From NCBI GenBank assembly GCA_902777005.1, contig CACYSB010000007.1, positions 20,899 to 84,898 on the forward strand: a stretch of 64,000 bases of DNA, in the 5' to 3' direction. Source of the stretch: an uncultured Bacteroidota bacterium. Lineage in GTDB: Bacteria > Bacteroidota > Bacteroidia > Bacteroidales > P3. A program made the translations under genes and the position numbers. How positions within the stretch are numbered: position 1 is the first letter of the stretch; every line of letters begins with the position of its first letter. Below the pieces are notes generated by a model, which was given only the letters and a program-made list of their open reading frames with translations, was not told the origin of the DNA and did no database searches. Below, piece after piece: positions 1 through 8,839 of this stretch.

Positions 1-1004
1 ACCTCAAGGACATTGAGGACAAACCCAACTACAAGTTCGTCAAGATGGACATCTGCGACTTCGACGGTGTCTACAAGCTGATGCAGGACGAAAAGGTCGA
101 CGGCATCATACACCTGGCCGCCGAGAGCCATGTGGACCGCTCGATCAAGGACCCCTTCACCTTCGCACAGACCAACGTGATGGGCACCCTCAGCCTGCTG
201 CAGGCCGCCAAACTCTACTGGGAGAGCCTGCCGGAGAAATACGAAGGCAAGCGCTTCTACCACATCTCGACCGACGAGGTCTACGGCGCACTGGAGATGA
301 CGCACCCCGAGGGCATCAAGCCTCCCTTCACGACAAAAGCCAGTAGCGGCGAGCACCACCTGGCCTACGGCGAGAAGTTCTTCACCGAAGACCTCAAGTA
401 CCAGCCGCACAGCCCCTATAGCGCCGCCAAGGCCAGCAGCGACCACTTCGTGCGTGCCTTCCACGACACTTACGGCCTGCCGACCATCGTCACCAACTGT
501 TCGAACAACTACGGCCCCTACCAGTTCCCCGAGAAGCTGATACCGCTCTTCATTAATAATATCCGCCACCGCAAGCCGCTGCCCGTCTATGGCAAGGGCG
601 AGAACGTGCGCGACTGGCTCTACGTCGAGGACCACGCCCGTGCAATCGACCTCATCTTCCACAAAGGCAAGGTGGCCGAAACATACAACATCGGCGGCTT
701 CAACGAGTGGAAGAACATCGACATCATCAAGGTGGTCATCAACACCGTCGACCGCCTGCTGGGCCGCAAGGAGGGCGAGGACATGGACCTCATCACCTAC
801 GTCACCGACCGTGCGGGCCACGACATGCGCTACGCCATCGACAGCAGCAAGCTGCAGCGCGAGCTCGGCTGGGAGCCCAGCCTGCAGTTCGAGGAAGGCA
901 TCGAGAAGACCGTCCGCTGGTACCTCGACAATCAGGAGTGGATGGACAACGTCACCTCCGGCGATTATCTGAAGTACTACGAGGATATGTATGCTGGCAG
1001 ATAA
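1..1004 (+). CDS. rfbB: dTDP-glucose 4,6-dehydratase, 5' end off the window
   Basis: This is an extended short-chain dehydrogenase that converts dTDP-glucose to dTDP-4-keto-6-deoxyglucose, the entry to dTDP-rhamnose for surface polysaccharides. The reading frame is open from base 3, upstream of the first visible ATG at 45, so the gene is cut by the window edge and the GxxGxxG NAD-binding loop is missing. Visible family hallmarks are STDEVYG (about 268-288), the YxxxK catalytic pair in YSAAK (about 417-431), the NNYGPYQFPEKLIP substrate segment and the RDWLYVEDHARA stretch. A strong terminator follows the stop. Identification is firm; a UDP-glucose epimerase is excluded by the RfbB-type motifs. 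Confidence 0.95.
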   Translation, partial: LKDIEDKPNYKFVKMDICDFDGVYKLMQDEKVDGIIHLAAESHVDRSIKDPFTFAQTNVMGTLSLLQAAKLYWESLPEKYEGKRFYHISTDEVYGALEMTHPEGIKPPFTTKASSGEHHLAYGEKFFTEDLKYQPHSPYSAAKASSDHFVRAFHDTYGLPTIVTNCSNNYGPYQFPEKLIPLFINNIRHRKPLPVYGKGENVRDWLYVEDHARAIDLIFHKGKVAETYNIGGFNEWKNIDIIKVVINTVDRLLGRKEGEDMDLITYVTDRAGHDMRYAIDSSKLQRELGWEPSLQFEEGIEKTVRWYLDNQEWMDNVTSGDYLKYYEDMYAGR

Positions 1005-1025
1005 ACCCCTACAGGACAATTATTT

Positions 1026-1063
1026 ATTAGAGGGCACAGAAGTGTCCTCTAATTTTTTTTTGC
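1026..1063 (+). terminator. Rho-independent terminator after rfbB
   Basis: A 12-bp stem (1026-1037 with 1042-1053, one G-T pair) encloses the loop AGAA and is followed by a run of ten or more T. It lies 22 bp after the rfbB stop. Confidence 0.9.
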
Positions 1064-1093
1064 ATTACGCACAATATACAGATAATTTCCTCG

Positions 1094-1109
1094 TTTCTTA
1101 ACTAAGAAA
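1094..1109. promoter_or_regulatory. candidate BlaI operator
   Basis: The inverted repeat TTTCTTA-AC-TAAGAAA has two 7-bp arms and lies 26 bp before the blaI-like start codon. BlaI/MecI repressors bind short dyads in their own promoters. Assignment as the operator is inference from position and symmetry. Confidence 0.4.
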
Positions 1110-1135
1110 ATAATTACAAAACAATACATATAATT

Positions 1136-1489
1136 ATGCACAAGGAACTAACAAAGGCAGAAGAGCAGGTGATGCAAGCTATCTGGAAGGTTGGAAAAGG
1201 CTTTGCCAATGAGATTGTTGCCGCCGTGGAGGGCGACGCCGCCTACAACACAGTGCTCACGGTAGTCCGCATTTTGGAGCAGAAGGGGTTTGTGGCACAC
1301 GAGACCTTCAACCGGTCGAACCGCTACTATCCTGTGGTTAGCCGCGAAGAATACATGCAGCAGCAGCTGAACGGCTTTGCGCAGCGTTACTTCGGCTCGT
1401 CGGCGAAGGCGCTGGTGAGCTTCCTGGTAGATAAGAATGAGGTCTCGCTTGCAGACCTTGAGGCAATAACCAAAGAACTGGAGAAATGA
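1136..1489 (+). CDS. BlaI/MecI-type transcriptional repressor
   Basis: The 117-residue product matches the small winged-helix BlaI/MecI/CopY family in length and in its opening (LTKAEEQVMQAIW, then VVRILEQKGFVAHE in the wing region). These repressors bind as dimers and are inactivated when a partner M56 peptidase triggers their cleavage. The next gene encodes such a peptidase and overlaps this stop codon by ATGA, so the two form a translationally coupled sensor-repressor pair. In Bacteroidetes these pairs are widespread and often unrelated to beta-lactamase; no beta-lactamase gene is visible nearby. A 7+7 dyad upstream is a plausible autoregulatory site. Confidence 0.9.
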   Translation: MHKELTKAEEQVMQAIWKVGKGFANEIVAAVEGDAAYNTVLTVVRILEQKGFVAHETFNRSNRYYPVVSREEYMQQQLNGFAQRYFGSSAKALVSFLVDKNEVSLADLEAITKELEK

Positions 1490-2751
1490 TACACTGGATG
1501 ATTTTATCGACTCTGGCGACGGGGCTGTTCTACGGCCTCTACTGCCTGACGCTGCGGCGCGACCGCTGGCTGCAGCTGAGCATTGTGTATTTGGTGACGA
1601 CGCTGTGGTTCAGTGTCGTATTCCCATGGTTCACGTTGCCCGAGAGCCTGGCGTCGGCATCGCAGAAGGTGATACCCACAGAGGGGTACATGATGACGCT
1701 GGACGAGATTGACATTTCGGCCAATGCGGCGTCACGGACCATTAACCTGACGGACATCCACCTCATCGGCATTGCGCTGTGCCTGGCGTACCTGCTGTTC
1801 CAGCTGGGGGCGCAGGCGATTGCCATCGCCAGACTACGCCGCCGAAACACCGTCTACAAGACAGCCGACGGCTTCGACATTCCCCGCAAGGCGTCGCTCA
1901 TACTGCTCGACGACGACACAGCGCCTTACTCTTTCTTCAACCAGATAGTAGTGGGCACGCGAGGCCTCAGCGACGACGAGCTGCGCTGCATCCTGGCACA
2001 CGAGTCGCACCACGTGAGCCATAACCACACCTACGACCTTTTGGCTGCATGGCTGCTGTGCTGCGGAGCGTGGTTCAACCCCTTCGCCTGGCTCATCATG
2101 CGCGAGATAAAGGCTGTGCATGAGTACCAGGCCGACGCCGCGTCGATAGGTGCCTGCGGCCGCGAGGACTATCTGCACCTGCTCTACAGGCAGGTTACCG
2201 GTACAGGATATGGCCATATCACAAATAATTTCAAAAGTATCAACATCAAAAACCGTATCGTTATGATGAACAAAACCAAAACGCGCTTCGGCGCATGGAA
2301 GGTGCTGGCCGCGCTGCCCGTGGCGGCACTGTTGATGATGGTGGGCTGCAAGCAGGGAGCCCCCGAGAACACCGTCGCGGAAGAGGAGGCGGCCGTGGTG
2401 AACGAGGCCACCGTGGAGCCGATAATCTTCACGAACGACAGCATGCCTGAAGGGCTCGTGGCACCCGAGTTCCCCGATGGCGCCGAGGCACTCTACAAGT
2501 ACATTGCCGAGAACATCCACTACCCCGAGCAGGCCAAGGCCGACGGCATTGAAGGCCGGGTGCTGATACGCTTCGTGGTGATGAATGACGGCAGCATTGT
2601 CAACGTCGACGTGGCCAAGGGTATCGGTGGTGGCTGCGACGAGGAGGCGGTGCGCGTGGTGAAGGGTATGCCCAAATGGAAACCAGCCATCTACGAGGGC
2701 AAAGCCGTCAACGTGCAGTACTGCATACCGATTAACTTCAAGCTTCAATGA
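1486..2751 (+). CDS. BlaR1-like M56 membrane peptidase with C-terminal TonB domain
   Basis: The 421-residue protein has N-terminal membrane helices (about residues 3-20, 33-53 and 88-112), a zinc-peptidase HExxH motif in AHESHHVSH at about residue 172, and a following HEYQADA segment with the third ligand. A further hydrophobic segment at about 270-290 ends in MVGC, resembling a lipobox. Residues about 325-421 form a TonB C-terminal-type domain (YPEQAKADGIEGRV, then GCDEEAVRVV and PINF), replacing the penicillin-binding sensor domain of true BlaR1. It probably senses an envelope signal and relieves repression by the upstream BlaI-like protein, which it overlaps by 4 bp. The ligand is unknown. 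Confidence 0.88.
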   Translation: MIHWMILSTLATGLFYGLYCLTLRRDRWLQLSIVYLVTTLWFSVVFPWFTLPESLASASQKVIPTEGYMMTLDEIDISANAASRTINLTDIHLIGIALCLAYLLFQLGAQAIAIARLRRRNTVYKTADGFDIPRKASLILLDDDTAPYSFFNQIVVGTRGLSDDELRCILAHESHHVSHNHTYDLLAAWLLCCGAWFNPFAWLIMREIKAVHEYQADAASIGACGREDYLHLLYRQVTGTGYGHITNNFKSINIKNRIVMMNKTKTRFGAWKVLAALPVAALLMMVGCKQGAPENTVAEEEAAVVNEATVEPIIFTNDSMPEGLVAPEFPDGAEALYKYIAENIHYPEQAKADGIEGRVLIRFVVMNDGSIVNVDVAKGIGGGCDEEAVRVVKGMPKWKPAIYEGKAVNVQYCIPINFKLQ

Positions 2752-2769
2752 GGGCAATAAAAACCGATG

Positions 2770-2805
2770 GTGTGCGTTATTATATAAAGTAACGCACACT
2801 TTTTT
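2770..2805 (+). terminator. hairpin with T-run ending at the next start codon
   Basis: A 10-bp perfect stem (2770-2779 with 2790-2799) is followed by six T, and the ATG of the HAD gene begins at 2806 with no gap. It looks like the terminator of the blaI-blaR unit but also forms the immediate 5' leader of the next gene. Confidence 0.8.
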
Positions 2806-3393
2806 ATGCATAATATCATCTTCGACTTCGGCAATGTGCTGGTGCAATGGCATCCGGAACTTGTTTACGGCGAACACTTTGGCGACGAGGCCAAGGCGTG
2901 GTGGTTCCTGCGCCATGTGGCTGACACTACCTGGCGCAACCGCATTGATGCCGGAGAGAGCACCGACACATGCATCGCCGAACTCAAGGCGCAGCAACCG
3001 GAATACAGTGACGCAATAGAACTCTACCGCTCGCGCTGGCGCGAGATGCTCACCGACGAGGTGCCCGGCATGCGCGAGGTTATCAACGATATTAGAAACA
3101 AGGGCTATGAGATATACGGCCTCACCAACTGGAGCATGGAGACCTTTCCTGAGGCGCGGGAGCGGTTCGGTATACTGAAGATGATTGACCGCTATGTGGT
3201 CAGTGGTGCCGAAGGCTTGGTGAAGCCCGACCACAGGCTCTTCCGTGTGCTCCTCGAACGCTACAGCCTCAAGGCCGAGGAGTGTATTTTCATTGATGAC
3301 AACCCAGACAATGTGGCTGCTGCCAAAGACCTCGGCATAACTGGCATAGTATTCACTGGCGCCGAGGAACTACGCGAACAATTAGGCCTATGA
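2806..3393 (+). CDS. HAD-superfamily phosphatase (YihX-like)
   Basis: The 195-residue protein carries the HAD motifs in order: motif I FDFGNVL (nucleophile Asp7, with the D-x-G-N-V variant typical of YihX-type sugar-phosphate phosphatases), motif II LTNWS at about 105, motif III Lys in LVKPDHRLF at about 128, and motif IV FIDDNPDNV at about 165. It is a cytosolic Mg-dependent phosphohydrolase; substrate is unknown. The start is fixed because motif I lies within the first eleven residues, which puts the ATG directly after the T-run of the preceding terminator hairpin. It overlaps the thioesterase gene by ATGA. Confidence 0.87.
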   Translation: MHNIIFDFGNVLVQWHPELVYGEHFGDEAKAWWFLRHVADTTWRNRIDAGESTDTCIAELKAQQPEYSDAIELYRSRWREMLTDEVPGMREVINDIRNKGYEIYGLTNWSMETFPEARERFGILKMIDRYVVSGAEGLVKPDHRLFRVLLERYSLKAEECIFIDDNPDNVAAAKDLGITGIVFTGAEELREQLGL

Positions 3394-3806
3394 ACGATAC
3401 GACTGCCAAAGCACGCAAGATATTCGCCGCCGACCGCTATGCCACAGAAATGACAGGCATTGAACTCACGTCCGTAGGCGACCATGAGGCCACTTGTACG
3501 CTTACTGCCACCGACTCCCACTGCAACGCACGCGGTATGGTCATGGGCGGTGCATTGTATACCATGGCCGACTTCGCCGCCGCCATTGCTGCCAACAGCG
3601 ACTGCCTCGATGACGACTCATTGCACTGGGTGTCTCTTGACGCCTCTGCGCATTACCTCTCCCCTGCCCCAGCAGACTCACACCTTGTGGCTCACAGTAA
3701 GGCTATGAAGCTTGGCCGCAGCAACGCACTATACCAGACTATAATAGAAAGCCCCGACAACGGCAAGATGATTGCCATTGTCGAGACCACTATGATTTAC
3801 GTATAG
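3390..3806 (+). CDS. PaaI/YdiI-type hotdog acyl-CoA thioesterase
   Basis: The 138-residue protein has the compact hotdog-fold layout of the PaaI/YdiI thioesterases, with the core N-x-x-G-x-x-x-G-G-x-x-x-x-x-x-D signature in NARGMVMGGALYTMADFA. These enzymes hydrolyse acyl- or aryl-CoA thioesters as cytosolic oligomers. It is translationally coupled to the HAD gene by a 4-bp overlap. It converges on lpxA with only six bases between the two stop codons and no visible terminator. The exact substrate cannot be read from sequence. Confidence 0.83.
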   Translation: MNDTTAKARKIFAADRYATEMTGIELTSVGDHEATCTLTATDSHCNARGMVMGGALYTMADFAAAIAANSDCLDDDSLHWVSLDASAHYLSPAPADSHLVAHSKAMKLGRSNALYQTIIESPDNGKMIAIVETTMIYV

Positions 3807-3812
3807 GAAGTA

Positions 3813-4601
3813 TTATTCAGCCTTGCGCACCGAACGGAAGCCACTCATCAGGCCCGTATTGGCGCTACCTATGAAGGCAAGTATCTGCTTGCCCTCATCA
3901 GTGTTGCCGTATTTTTCCTTCACCTGCTCCACAGCCTCTGCGAGAGGAATACCTTTGACGAAGATATAGCGATAGATGTCGCTGATACGGTTGACACTCT
4001 CCTGCGAGAAGCCGCGACGCTGCAGGCCCAAGCTGTTTACGCCACAGTACTGTATCGGATAGCGGGCAGCTTTGACAAACGGCGGTATATCCTTGTCTAT
4101 AAGGGCACCGCCCTGCGTGATCACATGCGAGCCGATATGTATAAACTGCAGACAGGCCGTCTTGCCACCGAGGATAACCCAGTCTCCAAGTATTATATGT
4201 CCAGCCAGTGTGGCATTGTTGGCCAGCACGCAATGGTCGCCGACAACACAGTCGTGGGCAATGTGCACATATGCCATCAGCAGGTTTCCGTTGCCAATAA
4301 CCGTCTTGCCACTGGCGGCTGTGCCACGGTTGATGGTGCAGCACTCGCGGATGACGTTGTCATCGCCAATCTCCACGGTGGTGTACTCGCCGGCGAACTT
4401 CAGGTCCTGCGGCACAGCGGCAATGACCGTACCTGGGAAAATCTTGCAGTTCTTTCCGATACGGGCACCGGGGAAGATGGTCACGTTGGGGCCTATCCAC
4501 GTCCCGTCGCCAATCACCACATCTTCGTATATAGTGGTAAAGTTGCTTACAGTCACGTTTTTGCCAATCTTGGCATCAGGATGAATGTCGTTAAGTATCA
4601 T
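3813..4601 (-). CDS. lpxA: acyl-ACP--UDP-N-acetylglucosamine O-acyltransferase
   Basis: LpxA carries out the first step of lipid A synthesis, moving a 3-hydroxyacyl chain from ACP to UDP-GlcNAc in the cytosol. The 262-residue length matches the family. The N-terminal two-thirds is a left-handed beta-helix of hexapeptide repeats (for example VTVSNF, VVIGDG, ARIGKN), and the catalytic His is His116 in VHIAHDC, equivalent to E. coli His125. The C-terminal helical part (GFSQESVNRISDIYRYIF) is also typical. It overlaps the upstream lpxC by ATGA and is the last gene of the leftward guaA operon. Confidence 0.97.
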   Translation of the reverse strand: MILNDIHPDAKIGKNVTVSNFTTIYEDVVIGDGTWIGPNVTIFPGARIGKNCKIFPGTVIAAVPQDLKFAGEYTTVEIGDDNVIRECCTINRGTAASGKTVIGNGNLLMAYVHIAHDCVVGDHCVLANNATLAGHIILGDWVILGGKTACLQFIHIGSHVITQGGALIDKDIPPFVKAARYPIQYCGVNSLGLQRRGFSQESVNRISDIYRYIFVKGIPLAEAVEQVKEKYGNTDEGKQILAFIGSANTGLMSGFRSVRKAE

Positions 4602-5518
4602 TTCTTTATCTCTAATTTATCCATAAGTAGGCGGGCAAAGGCGTTATTGGCCTTGTGTCCTGGTTTGTAAATGTTGAACTTGCCATTGATGGGAGCACCG
4701 ACCAAGCGTATGTCGCCCACAAAGTCCAGCAGCTTGTGGCGCGCCGGCTCGTTGGGGAAATAGATGTCCGTGGTGTTAAGCACACCGTCGTGCACCTTGA
4801 AGAGGCTCTCGTCCTTGTTGAATATCTTGGCCAGACGCTTCAGCTGACGGCTGGTGAGTTCTTTGTTGACGAACACCAGCGCATTGTCCAGCGACCCGCC
4901 CTTGATGAGATTGAGGTGCAGCAATGGCTCCACCTCATGCAGAAACACAAAGGTGCGGCATGGGGCAATGCTCGACGCATACTCCGTAAAGTCGTTCATA
5001 TCGGCGGTCTGCTGCCCTATAACCGTGTCCTTGAAGTCTATCTCACAGTGCACTGCAAAGTGGTCGCAGGGCTCGGCATCGAACACAGATCCGGTCTTTG
5101 GGAACTCGAAATGTACAGGCTCTGTTACACAATAGACCTTGCGTTCTGCCTGCTGCTGCCGCACACCCACACGCGTAAGCTGCAGCATCCATGGACGCGC
5201 AGAGCCATCGATGATGGGCACCTCGCCACCATCAAGCTCTATGATGGCATTGTCAATCTGCATACCATGCAGAGCCGACATCAGATGCTCTATGGTAGCT
5301 ATGGAGTTGCGCCCAGAGCCAAGCGTGGTGCCGCGCGAGGTCTCACCCACATTGGTGGCTATGGCGGGCTGCGTCACTATATTGATATGGTCTGTCCGGC
5401 GGAAAGCTATGCCGAAGTTCTCCGGCGCCGGCATCACGGTAACTGTCACCGTGCGGCCCGTATGCAGCCCTGGACCCGTCAGGCGAAACTCTTTCTTTAT
5501 CGTATTCTGATATTCCAT
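4598..5518 (-). CDS. lpxC: UDP-3-O-acyl-N-acetylglucosamine deacetylase without a fused FabZ domain
   Basis: LpxC is the zinc deacetylase that commits UDP-GlcNAc to lipid A. Zinc and catalytic motifs are intact: His78 in IEHLM, His261 and Asp265 in HKLLDFVGD, and His288 in PGHKANNAFAR. The protein stops at 306 residues, which is the length of the stand-alone E. coli enzyme. In Bacteroidetes genomes I know, LpxC is normally fused to a FabZ dehydratase domain (about 460 residues). Here lpxA starts within the stop codon, so there is no room for FabZ and no frameshifted remnant. lpxD is also not adjacent. Confidence 0.96.
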   Translation of the reverse strand: MEYQNTIKKEFRLTGPGLHTGRTVTVTVMPAPENFGIAFRRTDHINIVTQPAIATNVGETSRGTTLGSGRNSIATIEHLMSALHGMQIDNAIIELDGGEVPIIDGSARPWMLQLTRVGVRQQQAERKVYCVTEPVHFEFPKTGSVFDAEPCDHFAVHCEIDFKDTVIGQQTADMNDFTEYASSIAPCRTFVFLHEVEPLLHLNLIKGGSLDNALVFVNKELTSRQLKRLAKIFNKDESLFKVHDGVLNTTDIYFPNEPARHKLLDFVGDIRLVGAPINGKFNIYKPGHKANNAFARLLMDKLEIKK

Positions 5519-5530
5519 TCAGTCTCTTTT

Positions 5531-7006
5531 CTATTTAAACGATACCGGCACGAGGGCCATCCCCTGCATACGGTAGAGCATGGCGCGGTCATTCTCCAGG
5601 CCTGCACCGCTACGCACCAGGTACAGCGGCTGCGTGAGCCCCTCGGTCATGCCACCGGGGTTCTTCCAGAAGTCGGCGCCCTTGCGGTGCAGACCACTCA
5701 CTATGTACATCGTCAGGTCGTAGCCCGTGGCTGCCAGCGGCGTGGTAGGCTCGCTGCCGTATCGTTCACGGAAAGCCTTGAGAAACTCCACATGCCCCTC
5801 GTTGGTCATATCCCAGCCCGAAGCAAAGGTGTGGTAGTTGACATTCTGCAACTGATTGAAGTCCACATCCCCGTATTCGCGCGTCCAATCGTTCATGGTG
5901 TACAGCACCGGCGTGCCCTGTTTGAGGGAGGTCAGCTTGTTGAGCAGGTTGCCAACATAGACACGGTTCTGGTCCTTGTCCTGGTCATATATGCTCAGCA
6001 CCGAAGCACCGGCATTGCCTTTCAGCACTGATGGCAACTTGGCGCTCTGGTTCCAGTTGAAGAGCGTGTATTTGATGTCGCCGCGTGCGGCAAGCTGGTT
6101 CTTCAGTTCCTCGAGCACAGGCTTCTCGGCCTTGCTGTTCGAGTGAATGATATACAGATGCGCACCCGGGCGCTCGGTGGCCATGTTGTTAAGCATCCTG
6201 GTGATGAGACCCGCCGTCGACGGCTGCATCTTCACCATATAGGGGTTCTCTGCGCATATCTCGCTGCGCGTGGCCATTGGGTTGACTATGTATATGCCCG
6301 CCTCAAGCGCCAGCTCGGCAGCCTTGTCGAACGTCTCACGCAGCAGCAGTGCCACAAGCACGTCGCTTTGTCCGACATTGTGGCTCATGAAAGCCTCGCG
6401 CACCTTGGCGGTGTCGGTACTGCTCACATCCACAACGTTCAGCTCCACGCTGACGCCCCTTTCTGCCATCTTGTCGAGGGCCATACGTATGCCTTCATAG
6501 AACTCTATGAACTCGAACTGGCGATAGCTGCGCTTGCCGCGCTGCTCAACGTCAAACTTCGAGGTGCTTATGTCGTCAATCTGGTCGAGGTGCAGCGGCA
6601 TCATCAGCGCCACCTTCAGGGTCTTGCCTACCTTGCGCACCTCGGGGACAGGCTGCGGCTTGTTGTTCTTTGGCTTCTGGGGCGTCTGGTCAGCCGGAGC
6701 ATTCTGAGTACTCTGAGCAGCCGGGGCGCTCTCCTCGGCAAACTGGCCGCGGGCAGGCAACCACACAGTGTCGCCGGCATGGAGGAAGTGTATATCCACA
6801 TGCGTCACCGCATCGTAGCTCTGCACCTGATAGGCACGCGATATGGAGTAGACCGTCTGGCCAGTCTGCACAATGTGCACGTAATACTTCTTTCCGTGCA
6901 ACATCTGCGTTTCCTTGCTGACCTTGACAGGAGTGGTTCCCGGTGCCTGGCACCAGGCCACCGCCGTCGCCAGCAACAACCCTATTATCAGTATACCACG
7001 TTTCAT
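5531..7006 (-). CDS. periplasmic LysM plus type 1 binding-fold protein
   Basis: The product has a signal peptide (MKRGILIIGLLLATAVAWCQ) that supports the ATG at 7006 rather than the in-frame ATG at 7027 inside guaA. A single LysM-like peptidoglycan-binding module follows (YYVHIVQTGQTVYSISRAY, about residues 35-80), then a Pro/Gln-rich linker, then a type 1 periplasmic-binding-protein fold from about 125 (VALMMPLHLDQI, then FYEGIRMALDKM and VDVSSTDTAKV). Similar proteins next to guaA are common in Bacteroidales and are annotated as amino-acid ABC substrate-binding-like, but no transporter genes are nearby. It probably works at the cell wall; the ligand is unknown. Confidence 0.8.
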   Translation of the reverse strand: MKRGILIIGLLLATAVAWCQAPGTTPVKVSKETQMLHGKKYYVHIVQTGQTVYSISRAYQVQSYDAVTHVDIHFLHAGDTVWLPARGQFAEESAPAAQSTQNAPADQTPQKPKNNKPQPVPEVRKVGKTLKVALMMPLHLDQIDDISTSKFDVEQRGKRSYRQFEFIEFYEGIRMALDKMAERGVSVELNVVDVSSTDTAKVREAFMSHNVGQSDVLVALLLRETFDKAAELALEAGIYIVNPMATRSEICAENPYMVKMQPSTAGLITRMLNNMATERPGAHLYIIHSNSKAEKPVLEELKNQLAARGDIKYTLFNWNQSAKLPSVLKGNAGASVLSIYDQDKDQNRVYVGNLLNKLTSLKQGTPVLYTMNDWTREYGDVDFNQLQNVNYHTFASGWDMTNEGHVEFLKAFRERYGSEPTTPLAATGYDLTMYIVSGLHRKGADFWKNPGGMTEGLTQPLYLVRSGAGLENDRAMLYRMQGMALVPVSFK

Positions 7007-7017
7007 GCTGTCGGCGT

Positions 7018-8544
7018 TTATTCCCACTCTATGGTTGCTGGCGGCTTGGAGCTGATGTCGTAGCAGACGCGGTTGACACCCTTCACGCGATTGATGATCT
7101 CATTGCTTACCTTGGCCATGAAGTCGTAGGGCAGGTGGCTCCAGTCGGCAGTCATGCCGTCGACACTCTCCACGGCCCTCAGCGCCACGACGCTTTCATA
7201 GGTGCGCTCATCGCCCATGACGCCCACGCTCTGCACCGGCAGCAGCATGGCGCCGGCCTGCCACACCTTGTCGTAGAGGCCCGCGTCGCGCAAACCCTGT
7301 ATAAAGATGTCGTCCACCTCCTGCAGTATGCGCACCTTCTCAGGCGTCACGTCGCTAAGTATGCGTATCGCAAGGCCGGGACCCGGGAAGGGATGACGGC
7401 CGATGAGCGAGTCTTTGATACCCAACTGGCGGCCCACGCGGCGCACCTCGTCTTTGAAGAGGCTGCGCAGCGGCTCCACAAGCTTGAGCTTCATATAGTC
7501 GGGCAAGCCGCCCACATTGTGGTGGCTCTTGATAGTCTGGCTGGGCCCTTTGACGCTGCTGCTCTCTATCACGTCGGGATAGATGGTGCCCTGGCCGAGC
7601 CACTTGGCATCGGTGATGAGCTTGGCCTCAGCATCAAACACATCGATAAAGGTCTTGCCAATGCCCTTGCGCTTTTTCTCGGGGTCTTTGACGCCGGCCA
7701 GCACATCGTAGAAGCGCTGCTTGGCGTCGACACCCTTCACGTTGAGGCCCATATCCTTGTAGCTCTCGAGCACGCTCTCGAATTCGTTCTTGCGCAACAG
7801 GCCGTTGTCCACGAAGATGCAGTGCAGCTGATGGCCGATGGCGCGATTGAGGAGCACGGCGGCCACCGTGGAGTCCACGCCGCCGCTGAGACCCAGCACC
7901 ACCTTGTCGCCACCAACCTTGGCCTTCAGCTCGGCCACGGTGGTCTCGATGAAGCTCTCGGGAGTCCACGACTGCTGACAGCCGCAGATGTCCACCACGA
8001 AGTTGCGCAGCAGGGTGACACCGTCGGTCGAATGGTGCACTTCGGGGTGGAACTGTATTGCATAGGTCTGCTCGCCCTCGATCTGGTAGCCTGCGTACTG
8101 CACATTCTCGGTGCTGCATATGGTCTTGTAGCCCTGCGGCAGCACCTCTATGGTGTCGCCGTGGCTCATCCACACCTGGCTGCCCATGGGCACACCCTTC
8201 ATCAGCGGATTGGAGCCGTCGATGAACGACAGGTTGGCGCGGCCGTACTCGCGTATCTTGCTCTGCTGCACGCGGCCGCCACCCCACTTGGCCAAATACT
8301 GTGCACCGTAGCACACGGCCAGCAGCGGCAGCTTACCCTTGATGCCATCCATCTGGGGCACCGGCGCGTCGGCGGCGTTGCAACTGTAGGGGCTGCCAGA
8401 AAAAACAACGCCCTTCACATCCGCCGTCAACGCAGGAATCTTGTCGAAGGGGTGTATCTCGCAGTAAACATTAAGCTCACGGATTTTGCGCGCAATCAGT
8501 TGAGTGTACTGACTACCAAAGTCTAATATAATTATTGTATCCAT
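7018..8544 (-). CDS. guaA: GMP synthase (glutamine-hydrolysing)
   Basis: GuaA aminates XMP to GMP in the cytosol. The 508-residue product starts at the ATG giving [17 protein letters not shown]; an upstream in-frame extension in the leader is not homologous. The class I amidotransferase domain has the Cys nucleophile in [11 protein letters not shown] and the His-Glu pair in [10 protein letters not shown]. The ATP-pyrophosphatase domain has the P-loop [15 protein letters not shown], and the dimerisation domain ends in the conserved PPATIEWE. It leads the leftward operon with the LysM protein, lpxC and lpxA. A TACCTTTG box lies 22 bp upstream. Confidence 0.98.
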   Translation of the reverse strand: MDTIIILDFGSQYTQLIARKIRELNVYCEIHPFDKIPALTADVKGVVFSGSPYSCNAADAPVPQMDGIKGKLPLLAVCYGAQYLAKWGGGRVQQSKIREYGRANLSFIDGSNPLMKGVPMGSQVWMSHGDTIEVLPQGYKTICSTENVQYAGYQIEGEQTYAIQFHPEVHHSTDGVTLLRNFVVDICGCQQSWTPESFIETTVAELKAKVGGDKVVLGLSGGVDSTVAAVLLNRAIGHQLHCIFVDNGLLRKNEFESVLESYKDMGLNVKGVDAKQRFYDVLAGVKDPEKKRKGIGKTFIDVFDAEAKLITDAKWLGQGTIYPDVIESSSVKGPSQTIKSHHNVGGLPDYMKLKLVEPLRSLFKDEVRRVGRQLGIKDSLIGRHPFPGPGLAIRILSDVTPEKVRILQEVDDIFIQGLRDAGLYDKVWQAGAMLLPVQSVGVMGDERTYESVVALRAVESVDGMTADWSHLPYDFMAKVSNEIINRVKGVNRVCYDISSKPPATIEWE

Positions 8545-8566
8545 TCCGAACGTTATTTTTAAAATG

Positions 8567-8574
8567 CAAAGGTA
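8567..8574 (-). promoter_or_regulatory. Bacteroidetes -7 promoter box for guaA
   Basis: TACCTTTG read leftward, followed by C, 22 bp from the guaA ATG. It matches the TAnnTTTG box of the Bacteroidetes primary sigma factor; no clear -33 TTTG is seen. Confidence 0.65.
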
Positions 8575-8646
8575 CGCATATAATTTGAAACACGCGCACA
8601 CGCCATTGTTAAAAAATGCAAACAGACCGCACTCACTACACATCCC

Positions 8647-8767
8647 CTACATACCCTCTCCGACTGTTCTACGGTTGTTCACCGGTTGTTTAACGGTTAT
8701 AAAGCGTAAAACAACCGTTAAACAACAGTATAACAAGCGAAGAACAGCCGAAGCAAATGCGGAGAGA
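8647..8767. repeat. 11-bp phased CG array, copy 1
   Basis: Eleven consecutive 11-bp units lie between the divergent guaA and bamD promoters. Most have CG at unit positions 4-5, for example CTCCGACTGTT, CTACGGTTGTT, CACCGGTTGTT, then AACCGTTAAAC and AAGCGAAGAAC. Left-half units are roughly the reverse complement of right-half units, giving an imperfect dyad centred near 8702. Confidence 0.9.
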
Positions 8768-8825
8768 GTACATCGGCAACGCAATAAAAATTTCACGTAT
8801 ATGCGCGCATGTCGCGAATTATTTG

Positions 8826-8833
8826 TATCTTTG
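8826..8833 (+). promoter_or_regulatory. Bacteroidetes -7 promoter box for the bamD operon
   Basis: TATCTTTG followed by C, only six bases before the bamD ATG. If transcription starts at the usual distance, the mRNA would have little or no leader. Confidence 0.75.
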
Positions 8834-8839
8834 CACCTT

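Noticed and set aside
1486..2751. Beta-lactam resistance locus
   Set aside because: The M56 protein has a TonB-type domain instead of a penicillin-binding sensor, and no beta-lactamase gene is nearby.
4598..5530. A frameshift hiding a FabZ domain after lpxC
   Set aside because: lpxA starts inside the lpxC stop codon and no FabZ motif appears in any frame of this interval.
4655..6031. Long antisense open frame across lpxC and the LysM protein gene
   Set aside because: It is a GC-rich mirror frame; the minus-strand genes have full family motifs and the antisense product has none. The same applies to 6943-8526 and to the minus-strand frame 40502-42178.
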